Below are positions 9,179 to 17,879 of a stretch of 64,000 bases of DNA, in pieces. The translations under genes were made by a program, and so were the position numbers. The stretch spans positions 496,001 through 560,000 of the forward strand of contig NZ_CP023276.1 in NCBI RefSeq assembly GCF_003065365.1, read 5' to 3'. The notes under the pieces are model-generated. The model was not told where the DNA came from and did not search any database. It was given only the letters and a program-made list of their open reading frames with translations. The DNA comes from Polynucleobacter difficilis (GTDB taxonomy: Bacteria; Pseudomonadota; Gammaproteobacteria; Burkholderiales; Burkholderiaceae). Every line of letters begins with the position of its first letter. The first letter of the stretch is position 1.

Positions 9179-10942
9179 ATGAATGCCGACGACAGAATTG
9201 CCCTAAACCGCCTAATCCAGTATTTAAAACCCCATACCAAGACGATTATTGGGTCGATTTTGGCTATGGCGCTGGTAGCTGGGGCTGAAACATCGATACC
9301 GGCCTTAATGAAACCGCTATTGGACCGTGGATTTACGGGGGAGCTCGATGGCAAGTTATGGCTAGTCCCCATCTTTTTAGTCGGGCTCGCATTTATCCGG
9401 GGCGGCGCTCAATTTCTGTCGAATTATTTGTTATCCAGGGTTATTAACGCAGTACTGCTAAAACTGCGGGAGCAGATGTTCCAAACCTTGCTGCATGCCA
9501 AGACCGAGTTTTATCAAAAGAGTTCTGCATCGAGTCTAATCAACGCGGTTGTGTTTGAAGTCAATAATGTTCTGAGCATCATGGGCACAATGCTCATTAG
9601 TTTGGTGCGCGACTCGTTAACGGTACTCGGTTTATTGGGTTACTTGATATACCTTAACTGGAAACTAACCTTGGTGGTATTGATCATTTTTCCGATCATT
9701 GCCTACATCATGAGTCTGATTAATCGCCGTTTGCGCCGCTTGAATCGGGAGCAACAGGCCATGACCAGCGAGCTTGCCTACATTGTTGAAGAATCCGTCT
9801 CAGGGCATAAGATTGTTAAGGTTCATGGCGGTGAAGCCTATGAGATGAGCCGGTTTTTTGACAAGGCAGATCGCTTGCGACGCTTTGCGCTCAAGACGGC
9901 GGTAGTGGGCGGCTTAAATCAACCGATTACCCAACTGATTGCCTCCATGGCGCTTTCTGTGGTGCTGGTGATTGCATTGATGCAATCTTCTACCGAAGGC
10001 ACTACCGTGGGTGGCTTCGCTGCATTTATCACGGCCATGATGTTAATTATTTCGCCGATTAAACATCTGGCTGACATCAATCAGCCATTGCAGCGTGGCC
10101 TCACTGCGGCCGAGATGATTTTTGGTTTGATGGATCAACCGATCGAGGAGGACGATTCGCGTAAAGCGGGCGTACAGCGAATAGAAAAAGCAAAAGGCGC
10201 CATTGCCTTTAAAGATGTTTCTTTTTCGTATCAGCAAGATGCTGAGCGACAAGATGCCCTGAAGCACGTCAGTCTGTCGATTCAGGCAGGTGAAGTGGTT
10301 GCATTTGTAGGGCCATCTGGTGGCGGTAAGTCGACGCTAGTGAGTTTGTTGCCGCGCTTTTTTAGGCCCACTTCGGGCGCAATTGAGCTCGATGGCGTGA
10401 ACTTAGAACAGTTATCTTTATCTGATTTACGACGTCAGATTGCATTTGTCAGCCAAGACGTTATCTTGTTTAACGACTCGATCGCCGCAAACGTGGCCTA
10501 TGGTACCGATGCAGTAAACGGAATCGATCGTGGCCGTGTGATTGAGGCTCTAGAGGCAGCTAATCTCACCAATCTGCTAAGTGAGTTACCGCAAGGTATC
10601 GACACTCTGATTGGCGATAACGGCAACCGACTCTCTGGCGGGCAGCGACAGCGTTTGGCGATTGCCAGAGCCATTTACAAGGATGCACCAATCTTGATCT
10701 TAGACGAGGCTACCTCAGCCCTCGATTCTGAATCCGAGCGTCAAGTGCAAGAAGCGCTAGATCGACTAATGACTGGTCGTACCACCTTGGTGATTGCGCA
10801 CCGCTTATCTACGATTGAGCATGCGAGCCGCATTGTGGTCTTAGAGCATGGGCAAGTGGTGGAGAAAGGCTCTCACGCCGAGTTAATTGCCAAAGGCGGT
10901 TTGTATAGTAATCTGCATCGGCTGCAGTTTGCTAATGCCTAG
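9179..10942 (+). CDS. msbA: Lipid A export ABC transporter, ATP-binding/permease MsbA
   Basis: A 587-residue ABC half-transporter that flips lipid A-core across the inner membrane. The N-terminal half carries about six membrane helices (for example IIGSILAMALVAGA and LTVLGLLGYLIYLNW). The C-terminal ATPase has Walker A GPSGGGKST, the signature LSGGQRQRLAIARA, Walker B ILILDEATSALDSE and the switch His in VIAHRLST. I chose ATG 9179, because the open frame upstream runs antisense through the glycosyltransferase gene; an ATG at 9149 is a possible alternative adding ten residues. It is divergent from two glycosyltransferase genes likely to build the sugar part of its cargo. Confidence 0.95.
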   Translation: MNADDRIALNRLIQYLKPHTKTIIGSILAMALVAGAETSIPALMKPLLDRGFTGELDGKLWLVPIFLVGLAFIRGGAQFLSNYLLSRVINAVLLKLREQMFQTLLHAKTEFYQKSSASSLINAVVFEVNNVLSIMGTMLISLVRDSLTVLGLLGYLIYLNWKLTLVVLIIFPIIAYIMSLINRRLRRLNREQQAMTSELAYIVEESVSGHKIVKVHGGEAYEMSRFFDKADRLRRFALKTAVVGGLNQPITQLIASMALSVVLVIALMQSSTEGTTVGGFAAFITAMMLIISPIKHLADINQPLQRGLTAAEMIFGLMDQPIEEDDSRKAGVQRIEKAKGAIAFKDVSFSYQQDAERQDALKHVSLSIQAGEVVAFVGPSGGGKSTLVSLLPRFFRPTSGAIELDGVNLEQLSLSDLRRQIAFVSQDVILFNDSIAANVAYGTDAVNGIDRGRVIEALEAANLTNLLSELPQGIDTLIGDNGNRLSGGQRQRLAIARAIYKDAPILILDEATSALDSESERQVQEALDRLMTGRTTLVIAHRLSTIEHASRIVVLEHGQVVEKGSHAELIAKGGLYSNLHRLQFANA

Positions 10943-10957
10943 TGACAAAATAGAGCG

Positions 10958-12421
10958 TTAACTCAAGACAATATCGTATTGCTCTTGTTTAAATGAACCT
11001 TCTGCTTGCAGGCGAATGGGCTTAGCAACAAAATCCCCCAGCATCGCTAAAAACTGATTTTCTTCTTCCAAGAAGAGATCAATGACGTCGGGCGATGCCA
11101 CAATACGAAACTCCCTTGGATTGAATTGGCGATGCTCGCGGACGATCTCCCGTAGGATTTCATAGCAAATGGTTTGGGCGGTTTTAATTTCGCCTTTGCC
11201 GCTGCAGGTTGCGCATGGCTCACACAAAATATGCGCTAAGGACTCGCGCGTCCGTTTTCGGGTCATCTCCACAAGACCAAGGGCCGAGAACTGGCTGACC
11301 GTACTACGTGCATGATCCCGCTCTAAGTTACGCTTGAGCTCACTTAATACGGCCTCTTGGTGTTCGCGGGTCAGCATATCGATAAAGTCGATGATGATGA
11401 TGCCGCCCAAATTACGCAAACGCAGCTGGCGTGCGATGGCCTGTGCGGCCTCCAGATTGGTTTTAAAAACCGTGTCGTCTAAATTGCGAGCGCCGACATA
11501 ACTGCCGGTGTTGACGTCGATGGTCGTCATGGACTCGGTCTGATCGATCATCAGGTACCCGCCGGACTTGAGATCGACACGTCGACCCAAGGCTTTATTG
11601 ATTTCTGCGTCGACATCAAATAAATCAAACAAGGCACGCTCGCCGCGATGCAGGGTTAACTTACCAACGAGGTTAGGCGTATAGGTCTCCGCAAAGCGAT
11701 TTAAGCGCTCAAAGTTCTCCGCTGAATCAACCCGTATTTGCATGGTCTTATCGCTGGCTAGATCACGCAATACGCGCTCTGCCAAGCTCAAATCCTGAAA
11801 GAGCAGGGCGGGCGCGGTTTTCTGATTCACTGAGGCCAAAATGGTTTCCCAGGTTGTTTTAAGGTAGTGCAGATCGAGCGTCAGTTCCGCGTCCGTGGCG
11901 TCTTGTGCAATGGTGCGCACAATAATTCCGCCGGTTTGATTGCTGGGCAGCAGTCCAGCGATGCGGGCTTTGATTGCGTCACGCTCATCTTGATTTTCAA
12001 TGCGCTGCGAGACGCCGATATAAGGTTCATTGCTAGATTCTTTTTGCGATTGCGGCAAATACACCAGGTTGCGACCTGCAATGCTGATCTGGGTTGTAAG
12101 GCGTGCACCTTTCGTGCCAAGCGGATCTTTTAACACTTGCACAATTAAGGTTTGGCCTTCGTAGAGGACTTTCTCGATTTGGGTCTGCTGGTTTTGTTGA
12201 GCAATGTCGGCCACGTGCATGAATGCCGTCCGCTCGAGACCCATCTCAATAAAAGCCGATTGCATTCCGGGCAGAACCCGAACCACTTTAGCCAAGTAAA
12301 TATTGCCCACAATTCCCCGCTGGCGGGTGCGCTCAATTTGCAGCTCTTGTACCGCTGCTTGTTGAATCAATGCCACCCGTGTTTCTTGGGGGGTAATGTT
12401 GATCAGAATTTCTTCGTTCAT
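10958..12421 (-). CDS. rng: Ribonuclease G
   Basis: A 487-residue endoribonuclease of the RNase E/G family that matures the 5' end of 16S rRNA and cleaves A+U-rich single-stranded RNA. An S1-type domain lies at the N-terminus (RGIVGNIYLAKVVRVLPGMQ). The catalytic core has GGYLMIDQTESMTTIDVNTG with the metal-binding acidic residues, and GGIIIIDFIDM. The cysteine cluster CEPCATCSGKGE matches the zinc-link region. There is no long C-terminal scaffold, so it is RNase G rather than RNase E. The start at 12421 is one base past the maf stop, so maf and rng are probably co-transcribed. The open frame continues upstream but only inside maf. Confidence 0.94.
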   Translation of the reverse strand: MNEEILINITPQETRVALIQQAAVQELQIERTRQRGIVGNIYLAKVVRVLPGMQSAFIEMGLERTAFMHVADIAQQNQQTQIEKVLYEGQTLIVQVLKDPLGTKGARLTTQISIAGRNLVYLPQSQKESSNEPYIGVSQRIENQDERDAIKARIAGLLPSNQTGGIIVRTIAQDATDAELTLDLHYLKTTWETILASVNQKTAPALLFQDLSLAERVLRDLASDKTMQIRVDSAENFERLNRFAETYTPNLVGKLTLHRGERALFDLFDVDAEINKALGRRVDLKSGGYLMIDQTESMTTIDVNTGSYVGARNLDDTVFKTNLEAAQAIARQLRLRNLGGIIIIDFIDMLTREHQEAVLSELKRNLERDHARSTVSQFSALGLVEMTRKRTRESLAHILCEPCATCSGKGEIKTAQTICYEILREIVREHRQFNPREFRIVASPDVIDLFLEEENQFLAMLGDFVAKPIRLQAEGSFKQEQYDIVLS

Positions 12422-12422
12422 A

Positions 12423-13073
12423 TTAGGCTTGGTTTGCAATTTCTGGCGTGAGCGTAAAGGATACGCCAGCCTGTTGCAGTAGGGTAGCCATTTCAAATAG
12501 GGGTAGCCCCATGATGCCGCTGTAACTCCCCACGATTCTGCGGATAAAAGCACTCCCCAGGCCTTGAATGCCGTAGGCGCCAGCTTTGCCATAGGGTTCT
12601 TGGCTGGCAATGTAGGCTTTGATCAGGTTATCGCTGAGAGGCATAAATTCCACTTCCGATACCTGTACCAGGCTAATGGGTTTTGCTGATTGCTGGGGAA
12701 GCAGTGCAATCGCCGTTAGTACTTGATGGGTTTGGCCGCTGAGCAAGCGTAAGATGCGCTCCGCATCGGCCGCATCCGAAGCCTTGCCGAGGATTTGGGC
12801 GGCATCGCTGTTGGGAAGGCTCACGGTGGTGTCGGCGCATAAAATCGGCGCCCACGGTAAATTCCTCTTTGCCCAGCGCTGTAATGCGGCATCGCATTTC
12901 GCCAGCGTCACGCGCTCAACATAGGCTCTGGCATTTTCATTGGCGAGTGGTGCCTCGATTGCTTCCGCATTCTCATCGCTACTAGGTAAGAGCAATTCAA
13001 AACGCACACCCAGTTGCGTCAGTAATTCCTGACGGCGGGGGCTTTGGGATGCAAGGTAGAGAAAAGAATGCAT
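12423..13073 (-). CDS. maf: Maf-family nucleoside triphosphate pyrophosphatase
   Basis: A 216-residue Maf/HAM1-fold protein. The opening LYLASQSPRRQELLTQLG is the family signature. The catalytic acidic residue sits in ILCADTTVSLP (residue about 80), and GKAGAYGIQGLGSAFI with the later GSYSGIMGLPL are the conserved C-terminal blocks. Such proteins hydrolyse non-canonical or modified nucleoside triphosphates (dTTP/UTP or 7-methyl-GTP type) to monophosphates. ADTTV and the AYGIQG block are closer to the YhdE type than to the m7GTP type, but the substrate is not certain. It lies between rlmH and rng in a housekeeping run. Confidence 0.92.
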   Translation of the reverse strand: MHSFLYLASQSPRRQELLTQLGVRFELLLPSSDENAEAIEAPLANENARAYVERVTLAKCDAALQRWAKRNLPWAPILCADTTVSLPNSDAAQILGKASDAADAERILRLLSGQTHQVLTAIALLPQQSAKPISLVQVSEVEFMPLSDNLIKAYIASQEPYGKAGAYGIQGLGSAFIRRIVGSYSGIMGLPLFEMATLLQQAGVSFTLTPEIANQA

Positions 13074-13089
13074 TGCTAAAGGAGATTAC

Positions 13090-13533
13090 TTATTCACGGT
13101 GGTAGGGGTGGCCTTGCAAAATCGTCCATGCCCGGTAGAGTTGTTCGGTTAACAAGACCCGCGCCATTGCATGTGGCAAGGTGAGGCTGGATAAACGCCA
13201 AATGGCATCGGCTTTCTGCTTGAGGCTGGCATCCAAGCCATCGGCACCACCAATCAGAAAAGCCACGTCACCGCCATCTTGGCGCCATTGGGCTAATTGC
13301 TCAGCAACGCCCTGCGTGTTCAGGTCCTTACCCCGTTCATCGAGTGCAATCAGGCGCACTCCTTTGGGTATGGCCGCAGTGATCTTGATGGCCTCTTTGG
13401 CGGGGGAGAGGTCGGGTTTGATTTCTTTGAGTTCGATGCTGCAATCGGGGGGCATGCGCTTGAGGTAGTCATTGCAAGCGCTTGATACCCAGTCTGGCAT
13501 CTTATGGCCTACTGCAATGATGATGAGGCGCAT
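13090..13533 (-). CDS. rlmH: 23S rRNA (pseudouridine1915-N3)-methyltransferase
   Basis: A 147-residue SPOUT methyltransferase that N3-methylates pseudouridine 1915 in helix 69 of 23S rRNA on the 70S ribosome. The N-terminus MRLIIIAVGHKMPDWV, the central LIALDERGKDLNTQGVA and the knot motif AFLIGGADGL are diagnostic. The end, SLTLPHAMARVLLTEQLYRAWTILQGHPYHRE, ends with the C-terminal YHRE seen across the family. Length is normal. It follows rsfS by about 40 bases, an order widespread in bacteria (rsfS-rlmH), so both act on the ribosome from one transcript. Confidence 0.96.
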   Translation of the reverse strand: MRLIIIAVGHKMPDWVSSACNDYLKRMPPDCSIELKEIKPDLSPAKEAIKITAAIPKGVRLIALDERGKDLNTQGVAEQLAQWRQDGGDVAFLIGGADGLDASLKQKADAIWRLSSLTLPHAMARVLLTEQLYRAWTILQGHPYHRE

Positions 13534-13572
13534 ACGTGACTAGAGGACGACGATGTAGCCAGGTAGGCTGAC

Positions 13573-13968
13573 TTAGTCCTCATCCTCGTCGGAAAATTCA
13601 CTGGCTTTCGCTAGGCCTTTAGCGCCCGCTAATTTAACGCGGACCGGCTTAGCGCCCCACATGCCTTCCAGCTGGTAGTACGAGCGCAGCATGGGTTGCA
13701 AAATATGCACTACGATGTCACCACAATCAACCAAGACCCATTCGCCTGTCTCTAGACCTTCAATGGAAATCACTTCACCGCCTTTGCTGTTCACTTCTTC
13801 TTTCACCGACATCGCCAGCGAGCGGGTTTGGCGATTGCTTGAGCCAGTTGCGATAATCACGCGATCGAATAACTCGCTGAGTTTGGTGGTGTCATAGACG
13901 CGAATGTCCTGCGCCTTGACATCTTCCAGGGCATCAATAATGGTGCGTTGTAATTTACGTAGGTCCAT
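13573..13968 (-). CDS. rsfS: Ribosome silencing factor
   Basis: A 131-residue RsfS (Iojap/DUF143) protein that binds uL14 on the large subunit and blocks subunit joining when nutrients run low. Conserved blocks are VYDTTKLSELFDRVIIATGSSNRQ, then GLETGEWVLVDCGDIVVHILQPMLRSYYQLEGMW. The C-terminal extension after this core is Lys/Ala rich and ends in acidic residues (SDEDED). It lies between nadD and rlmH, the usual neighbours. Confidence 0.96.
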   Translation of the reverse strand: MDLRKLQRTIIDALEDVKAQDIRVYDTTKLSELFDRVIIATGSSNRQTRSLAMSVKEEVNSKGGEVISIEGLETGEWVLVDCGDIVVHILQPMLRSYYQLEGMWGAKPVRVKLAGAKGLAKASEFSDEDED

Positions 13969-13996
13969 AGTGTCTTTTAATGAATAGGGAATGATC

Positions 13997-14701
13997 TTAT
14001 CGTGATTGGGAGTAAAGGCCTAACTTCTCAACCAGATCCAATACTTCACTGGGTATTTGCTCAGCCAAAGGCGTGTTTGGATTAATGCCGCCAGTAGCCA
14101 GTTGTTTGCGAATGGCAATCGATGAGAGGTACATGTCGAGCATTTGGTCCAAGTAAATCGAGCCGCAGGGCGCCAGCTCAAGTACATGCGGATCGTTGGT
14201 TTGGTGCACTTGGATAAAGCGACCTAACTCCGATTGAGGATCAATCGTTAAAGCAAATTCAGGACGCCGCGCCACGGCCAAATGGACCTCTTTGAGCAAA
14301 TGCTGCCAGTCTTGCCAAGTATCGATTTGCATCAAGCTATCGGCCCCCATTAACCAAATGAGATGGGTTGTGCTGCCATAACGCTGCCGCAGGGCAATCG
14401 CCGTATCGATGGTGTAGCTCGGCCCTTGGCGATCCAGTTCAATGCGATCCACTTCAATGGGGATCTGAATGCCTTCATCGCCCAATAATCGGTTGAGGGC
14501 AATGGCAGCCGCTTGGGTTAATTGATAGCGCGTTTCCGGTGGGGTAATAAAAGCCGATTTTTGCCAAGGGTTGCCACTCGGGATCAGCAGCAATCGATCT
14601 AGCTGAAATAACCTTGCAAAGTGCGCTGCAACCCGCAAATGGGCCCAATGGGGAGGATCAAAGGTGCCGCCTAAGATGCCAATTTTTTCTGGTGTAGTCA
14701 A
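13997..14701 (-). CDS. nadD: Nicotinate-nucleotide adenylyltransferase
   Basis: A 234-residue NaMN adenylyltransferase of NAD synthesis. The nucleotidyltransferase motif GGTFDPPHWAHLRVA near residue 10 holds the HxxH pair. LIWLMGADSL is the mid-protein substrate block, and ISSIAIRKQL carries the ISxTxIR-like C-terminal signature (here SSIAIRK). The start is TTG at 14701, directly abutting the TAA stop of hemF (TAATTG), so translation is probably coupled. No better start exists before the GGTFDPPH motif. It is the third gene of purD-hemF-nadD-rsfS. Confidence 0.95.
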   Translation of the reverse strand: MTTPEKIGILGGTFDPPHWAHLRVAAHFARLFQLDRLLLIPSGNPWQKSAFITPPETRYQLTQAAAIALNRLLGDEGIQIPIEVDRIELDRQGPSYTIDTAIALRQRYGSTTHLIWLMGADSLMQIDTWQDWQHLLKEVHLAVARRPEFALTIDPQSELGRFIQVHQTNDPHVLELAPCGSIYLDQMLDMYLSSIAIRKQLATGGINPNTPLAEQIPSEVLDLVEKLGLYSQSR

Positions 14702-15619
14702 TTAGGCCAACCAGTCGCGGGGCTTTAGGTAGTAATCGTAGAGTTTTGCTTCTGGAGTATTCGGTTCCGGCGTCCAGTTGTAGCGCCAAGTAACCACGGG
14801 AGGCATTGACATCAGAATCGATTCTGATCGGCCGCCCGACTGTAGGCCAAAAATAGTGCCACGGTCAAAAATGAGGTTGTATTCGACATAACGGCCACGG
14901 CGGTATTCCTGAAAATCCCGTTCGGCTTGGGTGTATGGCTCTTGGTAGCGGCGCTCCAAGATTGGTAAATAGGCCTCAATGAATGAATTACCTACCGCTT
15001 GTGTCATAGCAAAGCTGCGTTCAAACCCAAGCTCATTAAAGTCATCAAAAAAGACGCCGCCAATACCCCGTGGTTCATTGCGGTGCTTTAAGTAAAAATA
15101 TTCGTCACACCATTTTTTGAATCGGGGATGCAACTCGCTGCCAAAGGGATCAAGCGCATTCTTCGCCGTTTGGTGAAAGTGTTTGCAGTCCTCGTCAACA
15201 CCATAGTAGGGGGTGAGATCAAAGCCGCCGCCAAACCACCATACCGGATCCTTATCTGGCGCTTGCGCAATAAAACAGCGCACATTCATATGGGCGGTAG
15301 GTGCTTTTGGATTGCGCGGGTGAAATACCAATGAAACACCCATCGCCTCAAAACTACGGCCTGCCATTTCAGGGCGATTTTGGGTAGCAGTGCTTGGCAT
15401 TTTGTCGCCACGCACATGGGAAAAACCAACACCGCCTTTTTCAAGGATGTTGCCATTTTCTAAAATGCAGGTTCGCCCCGATCCGCGCAATGGACTGTCT
15501 TCTGGTTTTTGCCAGCTATCCGCAACAAAGGCCTTGCCATCAAGCAGGCTGGTAGCAGAAACGATGCGGTCCTGTAGGCCTAGGAAGTAGTCTTTCAGTA
15601 CTTGTATGTCGATTTGCAA
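14702..15619 (-). CDS. hemF: Oxygen-dependent coproporphyrinogen III oxidase
   Basis: A 305-residue HemF that converts coproporphyrinogen III to protoporphyrinogen IX using O2, which marks aerobic haem synthesis. Conserved stretches are GGVGFSHVRGD, FHPRNPKAPTAHMNVR, WWFGGGFDLTPYYG, the YFYLKHRNEPRGIGGVFFDD block and EFQEYRRGRYVEYNLIFDRGT-like residues (here DFQEYRRGRYVEYNL). No signal peptide; the enzyme is cytoplasmic. The start is TTG at 15619; no in-frame ATG lies between an upstream position and the conserved region, and this start gives an N-terminus aligned with E. coli HemF. hemC and hemD are elsewhere in the window (54.5-56.3 kb). Confidence 0.95.
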   Translation of the reverse strand: MQIDIQVLKDYFLGLQDRIVSATSLLDGKAFVADSWQKPEDSPLRGSGRTCILENGNILEKGGVGFSHVRGDKMPSTATQNRPEMAGRSFEAMGVSLVFHPRNPKAPTAHMNVRCFIAQAPDKDPVWWFGGGFDLTPYYGVDEDCKHFHQTAKNALDPFGSELHPRFKKWCDEYFYLKHRNEPRGIGGVFFDDFNELGFERSFAMTQAVGNSFIEAYLPILERRYQEPYTQAERDFQEYRRGRYVEYNLIFDRGTIFGLQSGGRSESILMSMPPVVTWRYNWTPEPNTPEAKLYDYYLKPRDWLA

Positions 15620-15653
15620 ATTGAGCTCACTGGTGGGGAAATGGATGCCAACC

Positions 15654-16931
15654 TTATTTTAGAGCGCGATGGCCAATATCCTGCCGATATTGCATGCCAT
15701 CAAAATGGATTTGCTCAATGACCTGGTAAGCCTCTTTTTGGGCTCCCCGCACGGTATCGGCCAGGCCAACAACGCAGAGTACTCGGCCGCCGTTGGTACG
15801 CAACACGCCGTCTGCCATGGTGGTGCCGGCATGAAAGGTCATGGCGCTAGCGGTATCTTCGGGAATGCCAGTAATGGCATCGCCTTTGCGTGGCGTATCG
15901 GGGTATTGGTGCGCTGCCAGCACAACCCCAAGGGCGGTGCGGCGATCCCACTCCAATTCCACTTCATTGAGCTTGCCATCGACTGCCTGATCTAAGGCGT
16001 GAACCAAATCACTGCGCAGGCGCGCCATGATTGGCTGGGTCTCTGGATCCCCCATGCGGCAGTTGAATTCTAAAGTTTTGATTTGACCCTCAGGACCAAT
16101 CATGAGGCCAGCATATAAAAAGCCAGTGTAGGGAATGCCATCGGCTTTCATACCCTGAATGGTTGGCATGATGACTTCACGCATGGCTTTGGCATGGATT
16201 TCAGGGGTAACTACGGGTGCTGGGGAATAGGCGCCCATGCCGCCGGTGTTGGGACCTTGGTCGCCATCGAGTAAACGTTTGTGGTCTTGGCTCGTGGCGA
16301 GTGCCAAGGCATTTTTGCCATCGACCAACACAATAAAACTTGCTTCTTCGCCGGTTAAAAATTCTTCAATCACAACGCGTGCGCCGGCATTACCCAATTT
16401 ATTATCGGCTAGCATCATATCGACGGCAGCGTGAGCCTCCGCTAAGTCCATTGCCACTACGACGCCTTTGCCAGCAGCCAGGCCATCGGCTTTGATCACA
16501 ATCGGCGCGCCATTAAGATCAATATAGGCATGCGCCTCTTGGATATTGGAAAAGGTTTGGTAATCCGCAGTTGGAATGCCGTGGCGTTTCATGAAGGCTT
16601 TTGAAAAGTCCTTGGATGATTCGAGTTGCGCTGCTAATTGGGTGGGTCCAAAAATGCGTAAGCCAGCATTGCGAAAGACATCGACGATACCTGCTGCTAG
16701 AGGGGCTTCGGGACCCACTACCGTCAAATGAATTTGTTCGCGCTTCGCAAAATCAGCAAGCCCTTGTAAATCAGCAATTGGAAGATTTTCAATGCCAGCA
16801 TGGGTTTGCTTTGCGCTAGCAGTACCGCCATTGCCGGGCGCGACATACACTTTTTGAACCTGCGGGGATTGGGCTAACTTCCATGCTAGGGCATGTTCGC
16901 GGCCACCGGAGCCAATAAGGAGAATCTTCAT
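15654..16931 (-). CDS. purD: Phosphoribosylamine-glycine ligase
   Basis: A 425-residue ATP-grasp enzyme catalysing the second step of purine synthesis (GAR synthetase). The N-terminal MKILLIGSGGREHALAWKL, VVGPEAPLAAGIVD, the ATP-grasp core PIVIKADGLAAGKGVVVA and GPNTGGMGAYSPAPV, and EFNCRMGDPETQ are all present. Length matches the family. It lies downstream of yebC with a 30-base gap and upstream of hemF. Confidence 0.97.
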   Translation of the reverse strand: MKILLIGSGGREHALAWKLAQSPQVQKVYVAPGNGGTASAKQTHAGIENLPIADLQGLADFAKREQIHLTVVGPEAPLAAGIVDVFRNAGLRIFGPTQLAAQLESSKDFSKAFMKRHGIPTADYQTFSNIQEAHAYIDLNGAPIVIKADGLAAGKGVVVAMDLAEAHAAVDMMLADNKLGNAGARVVIEEFLTGEEASFIVLVDGKNALALATSQDHKRLLDGDQGPNTGGMGAYSPAPVVTPEIHAKAMREVIMPTIQGMKADGIPYTGFLYAGLMIGPEGQIKTLEFNCRMGDPETQPIMARLRSDLVHALDQAVDGKLNEVELEWDRRTALGVVLAAHQYPDTPRKGDAITGIPEDTASAMTFHAGTTMADGVLRTNGGRVLCVVGLADTVRGAQKEAYQVIEQIHFDGMQYRQDIGHRALK

Positions 16932-16961
16932 GGGATTATTTTCTAAAGGGAGTGCGTGTGT

Positions 16962-17684
16962 TTATTGGATGGAAGCATTTGTAAATACTTCTTGAACGTC
17001 GTCCAGATTTTCTAAGACGTCTAAGAGTTTTTGCATGCTTTCGGCCTGATCACCCTCGAGACTAATATCAGTTTCAGGCCGCATCGTGATCGTGGCCAGT
17101 TCCGCCTGGAAACCGGCAGTGCGCAAGGCGTCTTGCACCTTAGAAAAATCAGCTACCGACGTTAATACTTCAATCGCGCCATCGTCATGGGTGATCACAT
17201 CATTCGCTCCCGCATCGAGAGCGCATCCCATCAATTGATCTTCATTGGTGCCGGGGGCAAATAGCAGCTGACCGCAGTGCTGAAACAAAAATGCCACCGA
17301 TCCTTCGGTGCCCATATTGCCGCCGTATTTAGTAAAAGCGTGGCGCACTTCGGCAACGGTGCGCGTGCGGTTATCGGTCATGCAATCCACAATGACGGCG
17401 GCTCCATTGATGCCATAACCTTCGTAGCGGATCTCTTCGTAGTTCACGCCTTCAAGCGAGCCGGTGCCGCGCTGAATCGCGCGTTGCACGTTGTCATTGG
17501 GCATATTCGAGTCTTTGGCTTTATCAATCGCTAAGCGCAAGCGGGGATTGGTGGCCAAGTCTCCGCCACCCAATTTAGCGGCGACAGTAATTTCCTTGAT
17601 GAGCTTGGTCCAAATCTTGCCGCGCTTTTCGTCCTGACGACCCTTGCGATGCTGAATATTGGCCCATTTTGAGTGACCGGCCAT
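16962..17684 (-). CDS. yebC: YebC/PmpR family protein
   Basis: A 240-residue YebC-family protein. The start MAGHSKWANIQHRKGRQDEKRG at 17684 is the invariant family N-terminus and has AAAGGA upstream; the open frame continues further back but without support. Other conserved blocks are NMPNDNVQRAIQRGTG and YEGYGINGAAVIVDCMTDNRTRT. Family members were first described as transcriptional regulators (PmpR). More recent work points to a role at ribosomes in relieving stalling at proline runs. The sequence alone does not decide between these. Confidence 0.95.
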   Translation of the reverse strand: MAGHSKWANIQHRKGRQDEKRGKIWTKLIKEITVAAKLGGGDLATNPRLRLAIDKAKDSNMPNDNVQRAIQRGTGSLEGVNYEEIRYEGYGINGAAVIVDCMTDNRTRTVAEVRHAFTKYGGNMGTEGSVAFLFQHCGQLLFAPGTNEDQLMGCALDAGANDVITHDDGAIEVLTSVADFSKVQDALRTAGFQAELATITMRPETDISLEGDQAESMQKLLDVLENLDDVQEVFTNASIQ

Positions 17685-17879
17685 GCGGATTGATCCTTTT
17701 TGAGTAATTTTGCCTACAGACCCCAATTTTAGGCAAAATACGGGGTCTAAAGCCAAAAAGTGCAATTAATTTTATGGATTTGGCTTTGCAAGCCCAGTAA
17801 CTCGCTTTAGAACGAAAAAAACGACCCCACACAATGGGGCATTGGACCACCAAGACAACACACAACATTAGGAATCAAT

